Of a stretch of DNA of 64,000 nt, positions 50,696 through 59,600 are shown in pieces (the stretch's first letter is position 1; each line of letters begins with the position of its first letter). The stretch is taken from NCBI GenBank assembly GCA_964544695.1, contig CAZJDB010000216.1, positions 1-64,000 of the forward strand, in the 5' to 3' direction. The notes under the pieces are model-generated. The model did not search any database and was not told where the DNA came from. It worked only from the letters and a program-made list of their open reading frames with translations. The DNA is from Dinghuibacter sp964544695. GTDB lineage: Bacteria; Bacteroidota; Bacteroidia; Chitinophagales; Chitinophagaceae. The position numbers and the translations under genes were made by a program.

Positions 50696-52469
50696 CGGCT
50701 AGTTGGCTGGTGCTGCGTTGAGAATTATAAATCTGTACGTATTCGGGGCACGTCTCAATGAGTTCCCGGTGCGTGCCGCTCGCGATGATCTCGCCTTCCA
50801 TCAGGAGGATGATCTGCTCGTAGTGCTCCACCGAAGAAATCTTTTGGGTCACGCTGAGCAAGGTGATATTGGGATAGTTCCGCGCCACGTTGTCCAGGAT
50901 CTTCTTTTCCGTGTGGGAATCCACGCGCGCGGTGAAGTCGTCCAGTAGCAGGACCTTCGGGTCGAGGGCCAGGGCCCTGGCCAGCATGAGGCGTTGTTTT
51001 TGCCCCCCGGACAGGGTGCTGCCCCTTTCGGAGACGATGGTATTCAACCCCTCGGGCAGGCCGTCCACGAAGTCCTTCAGCTCGGCGGTCTTCAAGGCGC
51101 GCTCCAGGGAGTCGTCGTCGGCCGCGACGCTGAAAGCGATGTTTTCCCGGATGCTCAGGTTGAAGACGATGCTGTCCTGGAATACGAAGCCTACCTGGCG
51201 ATGGAAGGATTCCTTATCGTAGTCCTCCAGGGGTCTTCCGTCGAAACGGATGGTCCCCGAATCGGGGCGGACCAGGGCCGTGAGGAGATACAACAACTGC
51301 GTTTTACCTGCCGCGGTCGGCCCGATGACGGCAGTCCGGGATCCCGCGGGGATGTTGATATTGATGTTTTTCAAAGCGGGCTTTTGCCCATAAGCCAGGG
51401 AAATATCTTCCAGGCGGATATCCCCGCGCAGGGGTTCCGCAACGGTCCCCGGATCGGCCGGATCGGGCGTGTTGAGGACCACCTGGATGCGCTGGAAACT
51501 GGCCGTGGCCTGGGCGATGATGTTGCTCATGAACCCGATCACGATGATGGGGAAAATCAACAGCGCCACATAACTATAAAACGCCGTGAAGTTTCCTTCG
51601 GATATCGTGCCGTTCAATACGAAGCGACCGCCCAGCACCAGGATGGAAAGGGTAGCCATGTTGGCGAAAAAGGTGATGGCCGGGATCAGGGTGGCGAAGA
51701 GGCGGACGATGGCCAGGCCGATGGTCTTTGCCTTGGTGTTGGCCTCCACGAATTTGTTGTACTCCAGCATTTGGGAATTGACCACACGGATGACGGCGGC
51801 CCCCAGGATACTTTCGTTGATGACCTTGTTGAGCCAGTCGATTACCTCCCGACTCTTTCGGAACTGGGCCCTAACCTTTCCTAAAATATAAAAAAAGCTC
51901 CCCGCAATCAGGGGAATGATGGTCAATACAACCAGCGCCAGCCTCCAATTGATGAGGATGAGGAGGATGCTGGATCCCACGATGATCACGATGCTGCTGG
52001 CGATCGACACGATGGCCTGGGCCACGAACATCTTCACCGAGTCCACGTCGGAAGTGAGGTTGGTGAGGAGTTTGGAGGGGCTCACGCGCTGCACGTAAGC
52101 GTAGCTTTGGCGCGAAATGCGATCCGACAAACGCGCACGAAGGTCGCGTGCGACTTTCTCCGAGGCGTACGTTTGGATGAGGCCCTGTGCGAAGGTCAGG
52201 ATGAAGATGCCGATCACGCAGCCCAAAAACTCACGTATCACCAAATCCGCATCGAACTTTCCGAGCTTCAAATGGTCTATGGCGCCTGCGGTGATTTTAG
52301 GTAGCCAGAGGTTGATGGCGTTGCTGGCCAGGGCCAGGAGCAACAGCAGGAAGAGCAGGCCACGGTACGGTGTCAGCAGGCTCATGAGGCCCGCGGGTTT
52401 CGGCGCGTTCGAAAGCCCCGCAGGCTTCGGCGCGTTCGGAGGCCCGACGGAGGGCTTGGCATTTTTCAT
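50679..52469 (-). CDS. ABC exporter subunit with degenerate ATPase site (596 aa)
   Basis: Partner of the exporter at 48938-50695. After a Pro/Ala-rich N-terminus and six helices the ATPase has Walker A GPTAAGKTQ and a normal signature LSGGQ, but Walker B reads LLLDDF, with Asp in place of the catalytic Glu, and the switch His is replaced by Gln (SVTQKISS). Known heterodimeric exporters (BmrCD, TM287/288 type) carry the same changes in one subunit. The start overlaps the ketosynthase stop by four bases. Confidence 0.9.
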   Translation of the reverse strand: MKNAKPSVGPPNAPKPAGLSNAPKPAGLMSLLTPYRGLLFLLLLLALASNAINLWLPKITAGAIDHLKLGKFDADLVIREFLGCVIGIFILTFAQGLIQTYASEKVARDLRARLSDRISRQSYAYVQRVSPSKLLTNLTSDVDSVKMFVAQAIVSIASSIVIIVGSSILLILINWRLALVVLTIIPLIAGSFFYILGKVRAQFRKSREVIDWLNKVINESILGAAVIRVVNSQMLEYNKFVEANTKAKTIGLAIVRLFATLIPAITFFANMATLSILVLGGRFVLNGTISEGNFTAFYSYVALLIFPIIVIGFMSNIIAQATASFQRIQVVLNTPDPADPGTVAEPLRGDIRLEDISLAYGQKPALKNININIPAGSRTAVIGPTAAGKTQLLYLLTALVRPDSGTIRFDGRPLEDYDKESFHRQVGFVFQDSIVFNLSIRENIAFSVAADDDSLERALKTAELKDFVDGLPEGLNTIVSERGSTLSGGQKQRLMLARALALDPKVLLLDDFTARVDSHTEKKILDNVARNYPNITLLSVTQKISSVEHYEQIILLMEGEIIASGTHRELIETCPEYVQIYNSQRSTSQLADGIQS

Positions 52470-53713
52470 GCCTCGAATTTACGAAATACCACGATCCCAT
52501 TGTGCCCCCCGAACCCAAAGGTATTGCTCATCGCGCTGCGCACGTCCGCGGACCGCGCTTCCCCGTAAACGATGGGGAGGAACCCTGGGATCGTCGGATC
52601 GGGATTCACCGTATTGATGGTCGGCGGGATGATCCCCCGTTCGATGCTGAGGATACAGGCGATGGCCTCGACGGCCCCCGCGGCTCCCAGCAGGTGTCCT
52701 GTCATGGACTTGGTCGCGCTGATCAAAGGCACGCGGGAGGCGCCCGCATACAACCTGGCGATGGCTTTGATTTCGCTCAGGTCGCCCACAGGGGTGGACG
52801 TGGCATGGGCGTTCAGGTAATCCAGGTCCGAAGGGTTCAGGCGCGCTTCCTCCAGGGCCAGTTGCATCCCCCGGAAAGCCCCCGTGCCTTCGGGGTGCGT
52901 GGCCGTCATGTGATAGGCATCCGCCGTCATGGCCGCCCCCGCCAGTTCCGCGTAGATATGCGCCCCGCGGGCACGCGCGTGTTCGTATTCTTCCAGGATC
53001 AACGCCCCGGCCCCTTCTCCCATGACGAACCCATCGCGGTCCACGTCAAAGGGACGTGAAGCCCCCTCGGGCGCGTCGTTTCGTTGGGACATGGCCTTCA
53101 TGGCCGTAAAGCCCCCCAGCGAAGCATGCGTAACGGGCGCTTCGGATCCGCCACTGACGATGACACGCGCCTTGCCCAGGCGGATGTAATTGAAGGCATC
53201 CATCAACGCCGTGTTGGTCGTGGCGCAGGCGGACACCGCGGTGTAGTTGATACCCATGAGCCCGTATTTGATGGAGATCATGGCGGGGGCCATATTGGCG
53301 ATCATTTTTGGAACCAGGAAGGGACTGAAGCGGGGTATGAAATTGCCCCGCGCATATTCTATTACCTGCTCCTCGAAGCTTTCAAGGCCGCCCTGGCCCG
53401 TTCCCCAGATGACGCCCGAGTCGAAGGGATCGAGGGTGGAAAAGTCGATGCCCGAATCGCGGATCGCTTCCTCCGCGACCGCCAGGGCATATTGCGTATA
53501 CCGGTCGGTTTTACGGACTTCGGATTTGTCCAATACAGCTGCAGCATCGAACCCCTTTACTTCGCACGCAAACCGGGTCCGGAAGAGGCTGGGGTCGAAC
53601 CGCGTGATGGGGCCGGCTCCGCTTTTACCCGCCACCAGGTTTTCCCAAAAGGTTGATACGGAATTGCCCAGGGGGGTAAGGGCGCCGAGGCCCGTAATGA
53701 CGACTCTTTTCAT
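52466..53713 (-). CDS. fabF: Beta-ketoacyl-ACP synthase II (FabF-like, 415 aa)
   Basis: Condenses malonyl-ACP with acyl-ACP in fatty-acid elongation. The catalytic triad is Cys163 in SACATTN, His303 in NAHATSTPVGD and His340 in KSMTGHLLGAAG, and the length is that of FabF. It begins with MKRVVITGLGALTPLG. It is unusual in lying between a TetR regulator and ABC exporter genes with four-base overlaps on both sides, and with no acyl carrier protein gene nearby. It may be an accessory copy for changing membrane lipids rather than the housekeeping fabF. Confidence 0.88.
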   Translation of the reverse strand: MKRVVITGLGALTPLGNSVSTFWENLVAGKSGAGPITRFDPSLFRTRFACEVKGFDAAAVLDKSEVRKTDRYTQYALAVAEEAIRDSGIDFSTLDPFDSGVIWGTGQGGLESFEEQVIEYARGNFIPRFSPFLVPKMIANMAPAMISIKYGLMGINYTAVSACATTNTALMDAFNYIRLGKARVIVSGGSEAPVTHASLGGFTAMKAMSQRNDAPEGASRPFDVDRDGFVMGEGAGALILEEYEHARARGAHIYAELAGAAMTADAYHMTATHPEGTGAFRGMQLALEEARLNPSDLDYLNAHATSTPVGDLSEIKAIARLYAGASRVPLISATKSMTGHLLGAAGAVEAIACILSIERGIIPPTINTVNPDPTIPGFLPIVYGEARSADVRSAMSNTFGFGGHNGIVVFRKFEA

Positions 53714-54261
53714 GCGATCAGGTCTTGTAGTATTTGTTTGTGTATTCTTTCAAGCGTGGCGAAACCCTGCACCCTGGCCAGGAGCAGGGAGGACATCAGC
53801 GAACACAGGAGGATCAGGGCCCGGTCCCGGGCGTCGCCCTCGAAATGGAAATACCGTTGCTTGCGGCCTTCCTCCAGTACGGGTGTCAACCAGGCCAGGA
53901 TGCGCTGGCCCAGGGCCTTGGTATTCATCCTCACCTGCGAGGGCAGCGTTTCGTAGGCGGAACAAAGGGAACCCATCAAACAGCTCAGCCCTATTCTGCC
54001 ATAACCCGCGAACAGCTCGAATAGCTTCCTTACTTTTTCTTCGGGGTTCAACCTTTTCCAATGCACCTCGTGCGCCAGGAAACCCTGGATTTCCTTTTCC
54101 AGCACCGAGGCGCCCAGGGATTCCTTGGTCGGGAAATAGTAGTGCACGGCCGCGTTCTTGACGGCAAGGGCCTGGGAAATGTCGGAATAGCTGAAGCCAT
54201 TGTATCCCTTAGTGCGGATAAAGTCTTCGGCGAGTTCCAGGATTTTATCGCGTGTAGACAT
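53710..54261 (-). CDS. TetR-family transcriptional regulator (183 aa)
   Basis: The N-terminal helix-turn-helix (about residues 20-46, YSDISQALAVKNAAVHYYF) is followed by an all-helical ligand-binding domain with no specific identity. It is the first gene of the eight-gene minus-strand run, and a 20-bp dyad at 54274-54293 lies directly upstream of its promoter box, so it probably represses its own operon. The ligand may be a fatty acid or a drug, judged only from the ketosynthase and exporter that follow. Confidence 0.85.
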   Translation of the reverse strand: MSTRDKILELAEDFIRTKGYNGFSYSDISQALAVKNAAVHYYFPTKESLGASVLEKEIQGFLAHEVHWKRLNPEEKVRKLFELFAGYGRIGLSCLMGSLCSAYETLPSQVRMNTKALGQRILAWLTPVLEEGRKQRYFHFEGDARDRALILLCSLMSSLLLARVQGFATLERIHKQILQDLIA

Positions 54262-54265
54262 ACTT

Positions 54266-54293
54266 CAAATATACTTACTTATTAGTAAGTAAG
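54266..54293 (-). promoter_or_regulatory. Promoter and TetR operator
   Basis: On the minus strand, arms CTTACTTA and TAAGTAAG (54274-54281 and 54286-54293, 4-base centre) form a perfect 8-bp dyad. It is joined without a gap to TATATTTG (54266-54273), a perfect -7 box. The predicted transcription start falls on or next to the ATG at 54261, so the TetR mRNA may have no leader. A repressor bound to the dyad would cover the -33 to -7 spacer. Confidence 0.7.
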
Positions 54294-54344
54294 CACTCCG
54301 CGGGATCACAAAATCATTACCTTGTGCACCAAAATCAAAACCAC

Positions 54345-54851
54345 ATGAGTAATACTTTTAAATGGCTGCCCGCGCTCCTGCTGCTGGGACTGGGCGCCTG
54401 CAACTCCGGCACGGGTTCCTCTTCGGGTGATACCACCGCCGCCAAAGACTCGGCCGCCAAGGACACTTCCATGAAAATGACCAGTGTCCAGCCCCTTCCC
54501 CCCATACCCGACAGCGCGAAAGTATTCTTTAAAAACTTAAAGGATGGTGAAACCGTGAAATCCCCCCTGAAAGTGGAATTCGGCGTTTCCGGGATAGGCC
54601 TGGACACCGCGGGTCCCATTAAAATGAATTCGGGCCACCACCACCTCCTGATCGACGCCGGAGATTCCGTCGCCATGGGTACGGTCGTTCCCAAGGATTC
54701 GACGCACCTGCACTTCGGGAAGGCCCAAACCGGAACCACCATTACCCTGACCCCGGGCAAGCATACGCTCGCCCTGCAATATGCCGATGGCATCCACCGC
54801 TCCTACGGCAGCAAATTGTCCGCCGCCATTACGGTGAATGTGAAGAAATAG
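54345..54851 (+). CDS. DUF4399 lipoprotein (168 aa)
   Basis: Lipobox LGAC with lipidated Cys19, a Ser/Thr/Lys/Asp-rich spacer (about 22-50), then a beta-sandwich domain with the family pattern PLKVEFGVSGIGLD, SGHHHLLIDAGD and TLALQYADGIH. The His cluster and the conserved Asp could bind metal, but this is not proven for the family. ATG 54345 is chosen; a GTG at 54324 is in frame but would put seven polar residues before the signal sequence. It is divergent from the TetR gene and followed by its own terminator. Confidence 0.82.
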   Translation: MSNTFKWLPALLLLGLGACNSGTGSSSGDTTAAKDSAAKDTSMKMTSVQPLPPIPDSAKVFFKNLKDGETVKSPLKVEFGVSGIGLDTAGPIKMNSGHHHLLIDAGDSVAMGTVVPKDSTHLHFGKAQTGTTITLTPGKHTLALQYADGIHRSYGSKLSAAITVNVKK

Positions 54852-54874
54852 CGAGCACTTTAACGATTTAGGAA

Positions 54875-54906
54875 GCCTGTAAGTACGAGCTTACGGGCTT
54901 TTTTTT
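54875..54906 (+). terminator. Intrinsic terminator after the DUF4399 gene
   Basis: Arms GCCTGTAAG (54875-54883) and CTTACGGGC (54890-54898) pair over nine positions, with one G-U pair, around a 6-base loop, and are followed by eight T. Standard form. Confidence 0.85.
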
Positions 54907-54913
54907 ATCTTTA
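54906..54913 (+). promoter_or_regulatory. -7 box for the ECF sigma gene
   Basis: TATCTTTA (seven of eight of TAnnTTTG) begins 12 bases before the GTG at 54918. It starts in the T tract of the terminator, so termination of one unit and initiation of the next are only a few bases apart. Confidence 0.4.
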
Positions 54914-54917
54914 CTTC

Positions 54918-55445
54918 GTGCTTGTCTTGCCATTATATAAGGAAAGGGAATTGCTATGCCGTGTGGCGAATGGAGAAGAGGCAGCCTTCGGTTTTCTTTT
55001 CCGCGCCTATCACCACCGCCTGGGAGCCTACCTGCTTCGCCTGACCGAATCCAAACCTGCCACGGAAGAAATCGTTCAGGATGTATTCCTTAAGATTTGG
55101 CTCAGGAGGGAATCCCTCCGGGAGGTGGAATCATTCGATGCTTACTTGTTCACCGCCGCCCGGAACCACGCCTTCAACCATTTACGCAAAATGGCCCGGG
55201 AAAGGAGCCATATGGCACAGCTTACCTACAGGCCCGAGACGCAGCAGGAGGAGGACCCTTTGGGAGAAATGCTTGACGCGGTAGTAGAAAGGCTTCCCCC
55301 TCAGCAAAAGAACGTCTACGTGCTCCACCGGCAGCAGGGCCTTAGCCACGCCGAAATCGCGAAGCGCCTGCATTTGTCGGTGCAGACCGTCCGGAAGCAC
55401 ATGTCCCTGGCGCTGCGTTCGATCCGGGGAAGGCTGACGGGATAA
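54918..55445 (+). CDS. ECF RNA polymerase sigma factor (175 aa)
   Basis: A sigma-70 family protein with only regions 2 and 4. Region 2 (about residues 20-85) includes EEIVQDVFLKIWLRRE and FTAARNHAFNHLRK. Region 4 (about 120-170) has LPPQQKNVYVLHRQQGLSHAEIA and the helix-turn-helix VQTVRKH. Start is GTG 54918, with no earlier ATG. It is followed by a FecR anti-sigma gene and an STN-type SusC gene, so it most likely activates this locus when the glycan binds the receptor. Confidence 0.92.
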   Translation: MLVLPLYKERELLCRVANGEEAAFGFLFRAYHHRLGAYLLRLTESKPATEEIVQDVFLKIWLRRESLREVESFDAYLFTAARNHAFNHLRKMARERSHMAQLTYRPETQQEEDPLGEMLDAVVERLPPQQKNVYVLHRQQGLSHAEIAKRLHLSVQTVRKHMSLALRSIRGRLTG

Positions 55446-55471
55446 AAAAATTTCAAAAAGCATTACCTCTT

Positions 55472-55511
55472 TTTTCAGGTCGCGTTGTCATTCCGTTAGA
55501 CAACCTGAAAA
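55472..55511 (+). promoter_or_regulatory. Stem-loop immediately before the fecR start codon
   Basis: The outer stem TTTTCAG (55472-55478) pairs with CTGAAAA (55505-55511) and the inner stem GTTGTC (55484-55489) with GACAAC (55499-55504), with a 5-base bulge on one side. The ATG of fecR is three bases after the structure, so it would hide the ribosome landing site. There is no T tract after it, which argues against a terminator. Confidence 0.45.
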
Positions 55512-55514
55512 TCT

Positions 55515-56585
55515 ATGCCCCATTCGCGACTGGCTTACCTGTTTGAAAAGTATTACGACAAAACGGCTACACCTGAGGAGGTTGCCGAGTTTATGAGCCT
55601 TGTAGATATGGATGAACATGCGGGGGAGATACTGGCGCTGATGGAACAGGCCTGGAAACGATCCGCACCAACCAGACAGGTCGGGCGGATTTGGAGACGG
55701 GTTGCTGCGGCGGCGGTGCTGGTTGGCGTCCTGGGGGGAACCGCCTGGTGGCTGATGCAGGGACCGGCTGCGCCCCCGGTGCAGCTCGCGCAGCGGCCCC
55801 TGGTGAAACCCGGCACGAGCAAGGCCCTCCTGATTTTGGGGGACGGCTCCATGGTGACGTTGGATAGTGTTCACCGGGGAGCCCTGGCCAGGCAGGGCAA
55901 CACCGAGATCGTGGCGCAGGGCGGCGGGCGCCTGGCATACGAAGCGCATGGGGGTGCGTCGGAATTCAATACCATTCGAACCCCCAGGGGGGGGCAGTAC
56001 CAGGTGACCCTGCCCGATGGGAGCAGGGTTTGGCTGAACGCCGCTTCGTCCCTGCGCTTTCCCACCACCTTCGACGGAAAAGACCGGAGCGTGGAACTGA
56101 CGGGAGAGGCCTACTTCGAGATAACAGCCAGGAGCAGCCAGCCTTTCAAGGTCAAAGTGGGCGATACGGAGGTGGACGTCCTGGGTACGCATTTCAATGT
56201 AATGGCCTATGATGACGAAGGCAGCATCAATACCAGTTTGCTCCAGGGGTCGGTCAGGGTAGGTAACCTGGTGCTGACGCCCGGGGAAGAAGCAAGACTG
56301 GACAGGCAAACGGGCGTCCTGAAGAAAACTGATTCGGATACCGAACAGGTTGTCGCCTGGAAGAATGGCCTGTTCCAGTTCGAAGGCGCCACGATCGAAA
56401 CGATCATGCGCCAGGTGGGGCGTTGGTATGATGTGGATGTGCGTTATGAAGGGGACATGCGGCGGCACTTCTCGGGGGAAATCCCCCGCAGCGCCGGCCT
56501 GGGGGATGTATTGCACATGCTGGAGCTGGCGGGGCCGGCGAAATTCAATCTGGAGGGGAGGACGGTGACCGTAAAAGCAGAATAA
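55515..56585 (+). CDS. FecR-family anti-sigma factor (356 aa)
   Basis: A cytosolic N-terminal segment (about residues 1-60) that can hold the sigma factor is followed by one membrane helix (about 62-82, AAAAVLVGVLGGTAWWL). The periplasmic FecR domain (about 120-230) contains FNTIRTPRGGQYQVTLPDGSR-type strands (split near residue 155), LTGEAYFEI and DVLGTHFNVMAYDDE. A DUF4974 domain follows at the C-terminus. It relays the signal from the STN domain of the SusC protein to the sigma factor. Confidence 0.92.
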   Translation: MPHSRLAYLFEKYYDKTATPEEVAEFMSLVDMDEHAGEILALMEQAWKRSAPTRQVGRIWRRVAAAAVLVGVLGGTAWWLMQGPAAPPVQLAQRPLVKPGTSKALLILGDGSMVTLDSVHRGALARQGNTEIVAQGGGRLAYEAHGGASEFNTIRTPRGGQYQVTLPDGSRVWLNAASSLRFPTTFDGKDRSVELTGEAYFEITARSSQPFKVKVGDTEVDVLGTHFNVMAYDDEGSINTSLLQGSVRVGNLVLTPGEEARLDRQTGVLKKTDSDTEQVVAWKNGLFQFEGATIETIMRQVGRWYDVDVRYEGDMRRHFSGEIPRSAGLGDVLHMLELAGPAKFNLEGRTVTVKAE

Positions 56586-56603
56586 CCCAAACAATGCAAA
56601 TGT

Positions 56604-59600
56604 ATGCGAATTGACGCTCTTTGTGAAACGGCGCCACCCGGGCGTTGTTTCCCTACCAAAACGTTGCTGATGATGACCAAACTGACTGCAGTTTTATTAG
56701 TCTCGGCTTGCTTGCAGGTGAGTGCCAAAGGGTACTCCCAAAAAGTCACCCTCTCCGAAACCGATGTGCCGCTGAAGAAGGTGTTCAAAGAAATCCGCCG
56801 CCAGACGGGGTACCTCTTCTTCTATAGCGACGAGCTCCTGCAACAAGCCCGGAAAGTGACCATCCACCTTCAGGACGCATCCCTGGAGCAGGTGCTGGAC
56901 AGTTGCTTCAGGGACCAACCCCTGGTGTACCACATCGTGGCAAAAACCATTATCGTCAACGGCGCGGAACCCCGACCGGTCTCCAACCCCCCGCCCCCGG
57001 ATAAGATCCAGGTTAGGGGTAGGGTGAGGGACGCGGGCGGGGCGCCCCTCACCGGCGTATCGGTGACCGTACCGGGGACCCGGCTGGGGGTGACCACCGA
57101 TGACAAGGGGGACTTCGACATAGAGGTGGAAAGCAATGGCGTGCTCCACTTCAGCTACGTGGGCTACGAGACCCTGGACGTGCCCGTTAGGGGGCGGTCC
57201 ACCCTGGCGGTCACCTTGCACCTGGCCCAGACCAACATGAATGACGTGGTGGTCGTCGGTTATGGTACCCAGCGCAAGGAAAGCGTGAGCGGGGCGGTGG
57301 ACCAGATAACCCCCGCCGATCTGGAAGGGAAGCCGGGCGTCAATATGATGCAGCTCATCCAGGGCGTGTCCCCCAACGTGACCATCCAGCAATACGATCC
57401 CGAGCCGGGCGCCACCCCAAATTTCAATATCCGCGGGGTACACACCATGGGGGACAATACGCCCCTGGTTGTCATCGACGGCATTACGGGCGGCAGCCTG
57501 TCCCTCCTGAACCCGGCCGACATCGAAAGCATTTCGGTGTTGAAGGATGCGGGCGTCAGCGCCATTTACGGATCCCGTTCCGCCAACGGGGTGCTCCTGG
57601 TCACCACCAAGAAGGGGAAGAAGAATACCCACCCCACCGTGACCTACAGTGGCTACTGGGGGATGCAATACCCCAAGGTGACTTTTTCGCCCGTGCCCGC
57701 CTGGGAGAACGCCATTTATAAAAACGAATCCCTGACCAACGTCGGCCAGTCACCCATTTACACGCCCATGGACATACAAGCCCTGAAGGAGGGCGGGGAC
57801 CACGAATGGTTCCTCAAGTCCATCCTGCACCCGGCGCCCCAGCAAAGCCATAACGTGACCCTGATGGCGGGCGGCGAATACTCGACCTTCCTCCTGTCCG
57901 TGGGCGGTGTGGATCAATCGAGCAATTTCGTGGGGCCCAACTACGGCTATACGCGGGACAATATCCGTGTCAGCGGCACGACCGACTACGGCATCTTCAA
58001 AGCTTCGGGGACCCTGACCTATACCCACGACGAACTCAAGAACAATTCCTATTCCAACGGGTTCCTGATGGCCGATGCCGAAAGGACTCCTACCAATTTC
58101 CAGTTGCAGGACTCCCTGGGGCGCTACCTCACCAATTCGGTGCTGACCCAGTTCAATCCCCTGGGTATCTTGGAAAAGGGGGGCTACTCCCTGACCAACA
58201 ACGACGACATCCTGGGTGATTTCAGCGCCACGCTTCGCCTGCCCAAAGGTTTTTCGCTTACCGGGACCTTCGGGGGGGACGTGCACTTCAACCACGGCTT
58301 TCTCAGGCAACTCCAGGTGGACTTTTACCCTGAAGGCGTATACGGGAATACCCGCACCACGGGGGACGACTATTCCCAGTCCATCTTCACCAACGTAAAC
58401 CTGATAGCCGAGTACAACCGGCACTTCGGGGAGCACAGCGTGAGCGCGCTGGTCGGGGCCTCCAACGAGTCCCTGTCGGCCCAGTCGAGCAACGTGTATT
58501 ACAACTATACCGACAGCGTCCTGGGGACACCAACCACGGGCTCCATCGTTTCCCCGGGTTCCGCCACCACCAACGAAAGCCCCTACATATCCAGCCTGAA
58601 TTCGGTATTCGGCAGGGCCAATTACGGTTACAGGAACCGCTACCTCCTGGAGGTGGACTATCGTTTCGATGGATCCTCCAAGTTCCCGCCGGGGTTGCGC
58701 TGGGGATTCTTCCCCTCGGTTTCCGGGGCGTGGAGGGCAACCGACGAGTCCTTTCTGCAGGGAATCCGCGAACGCTTCGGGAACATCAAGGTCCGGGCCT
58801 CTTACGGTATCCTGGGCAACCAAAACGTCAACAACTACCAGTACCTGACGACCTATTATTTTTTCAACAACGCCTACGGTTTCAACAATACGCCCGTATC
58901 GGGGACCGGGTATAATTTTGCCAATGCAAACCTCACCTGGGAAAAGGCGGCTACGTTCAACGGGGGTATAGACGCCGAAGTGTTACGCCATGCCCTTACC
59001 TTTTCCCTGGACTACTTCAATAAACTGACCAGTGACATCCTCGTATCTCCGGCGGTGCCGGGCACCTTCGGGGCAGGCCTGCCGAATTACAACGCGGGGA
59101 AAATGAGGGATGAGGGCTGGGAGATTTCCGCAAAGTACCATTTGAAGACCGGGGCGTTCGACCATTATTTTTCTGCCAACCTTTCCGATAACCATAACGA
59201 GGTGGTGTATTTCCCCGGAGGCCAGCAGCTCAACGGGGATGCCGAAATACAAACCGTCATCAAGGCGGGGGTCCCCTTCCAGTCCTACGTGGGCTATAAA
59301 AGGGACGGATACTTTCAGACCGAAGAGGACGTGGCCAAATATCCCAAGCTGACGGGCATCACACCCATCCCGGGGGATATCCGATATATGGACAAGAACG
59401 GGGACGGGGTGATCGATGCGAACGACCTGTATGTGCTGGGAAACCCATTCCCCCGCTATACTTACGGGTTCACGTATAACGTCAGCTTCAAGGGCATAGA
59501 CCTGGGCTTTTTCATCCAGGGCGTGGGGAGAAGGGACATGTTCGTCCGGGGTGAACTCGTGGACCCCTTCCAGGGAAATTATTCGTACAATATTTTTCAG

